Source: a virus. From it: DNA of 46,285 bases. Numbering within the stretch: the stretch's first letter is position 1; the number at the start of each line of letters is the position of its first letter. The notes below the pieces were generated by a model. It made no database searches. It was not told where the DNA came from and saw only the letters and a list, made by a program, of their open reading frames with translations. Of this stretch, positions 46,160-46,285 are shown one piece after another. The translations under genes were made by a program, and so were the position numbers. Location of the stretch: positions 1 to 46,285 of IMG/VR virus record IMGVR_UViG_3300033233_000061. One strand, written 5' to 3'.

Positions 46160-46285
46160 GATGTTTGGAGGGCCAAAACGGGCCTGAAACACTGACAGAA
46201 ACATGACAAAAACCTGCCATAAAGATGCCATAAAGATGACATGATGTTGTAAATGCCATTGTGCAAGAGTCTGTACATGGACACT
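46159..46285. repeat. Terminal direct repeat (copy 2)
   Basis: This is identical to bases 1-127 and shows that the contig closes into a circle. It should be counted only once in the genome. Confidence 0.9.

Overview
The window is a complete genome of a tailed double-stranded DNA phage with a siphovirus-type architecture, assembled as a closed circle. The first 127 bases are repeated exactly as the last 127, so the unique length is 46158 bp. Evidence for the morphotype is a terminase pair, portal, MuF protein, protease-scaffold, HK97-type capsid protein, connector proteins, two tail-tube paralogues, a frameshifted tail chaperone, a 744-residue tape measure and a long series of tail-tip and fibre genes. 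The DNA is GC-rich and most genes have good Shine-Dalgarno sites and 4 to 14 base overlaps. No integrase, tRNA, DNA polymerase or primase was found. The host cannot be named from sequence alone; it is a bacterium that uses sigma70-like promoters. The source looks like a metagenome or virome contig.

Apart from one gene, all genes run leftward on the minus strand. Reading in the direction of transcription: (1) 46.1 to 43.2 kb holds small early or regulatory genes behind a consensus promoter, with GC-rich hairpins repeated before three of them, a leaderless XRE-type regulator and two tiny membrane proteins. (2) 43.2 to 33.2 kb is the DNA-metabolism block: a Bet/RecT-like annealing protein, a Transposase_20-like protein preceded by a striking 18-bp-period array, a RecA/RepA-fold ATPase, a 53-bp cruciform-forming site that could be an origin, a DnaN-like sliding clamp, a ParB-like protein and an HTH/SANT protein. 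(3) 33.2 to 29.4 kb is a type IV-B CRISPR-Cas effector operon: csf1, cas11-like small subunit, csf2 (cas7), a CysH-like PP-loop gene and csf3 (cas5), with no Cas6, DinG or CRISPR array. (4) 29.4 to 25.5 kb has a VRR-NUC nuclease, a ParB-methyltransferase relic and the terminase. (5) 25.5 to 0.2 kb has head, connector, holin, tail, lysis and fibre genes.

The parts worth most attention are the phage-borne type IV-B operon; an intein inserted at the conserved CRC motif of the MuF protein whose coding DNA carries, on the opposite strand and in exact codon register, a complete HTH-Vsr-like homing endonuclease gene (the only plus-strand gene of the phage); a portal protein fused to a lipid-kinase-like fold and a toxin-like C-terminal domain; and the array of 23 ten-base boxes at 18-bp spacing. 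The phage probably uses the host replisome, recruited through its own clamp and ATPase. The type IV-B complex may act against competing mobile elements or on RNA; its guide source is unknown.

All calls come from reading motifs and gene context by eye. No database search was possible, so family assignments with confidence below about 0.7 are suggestions.
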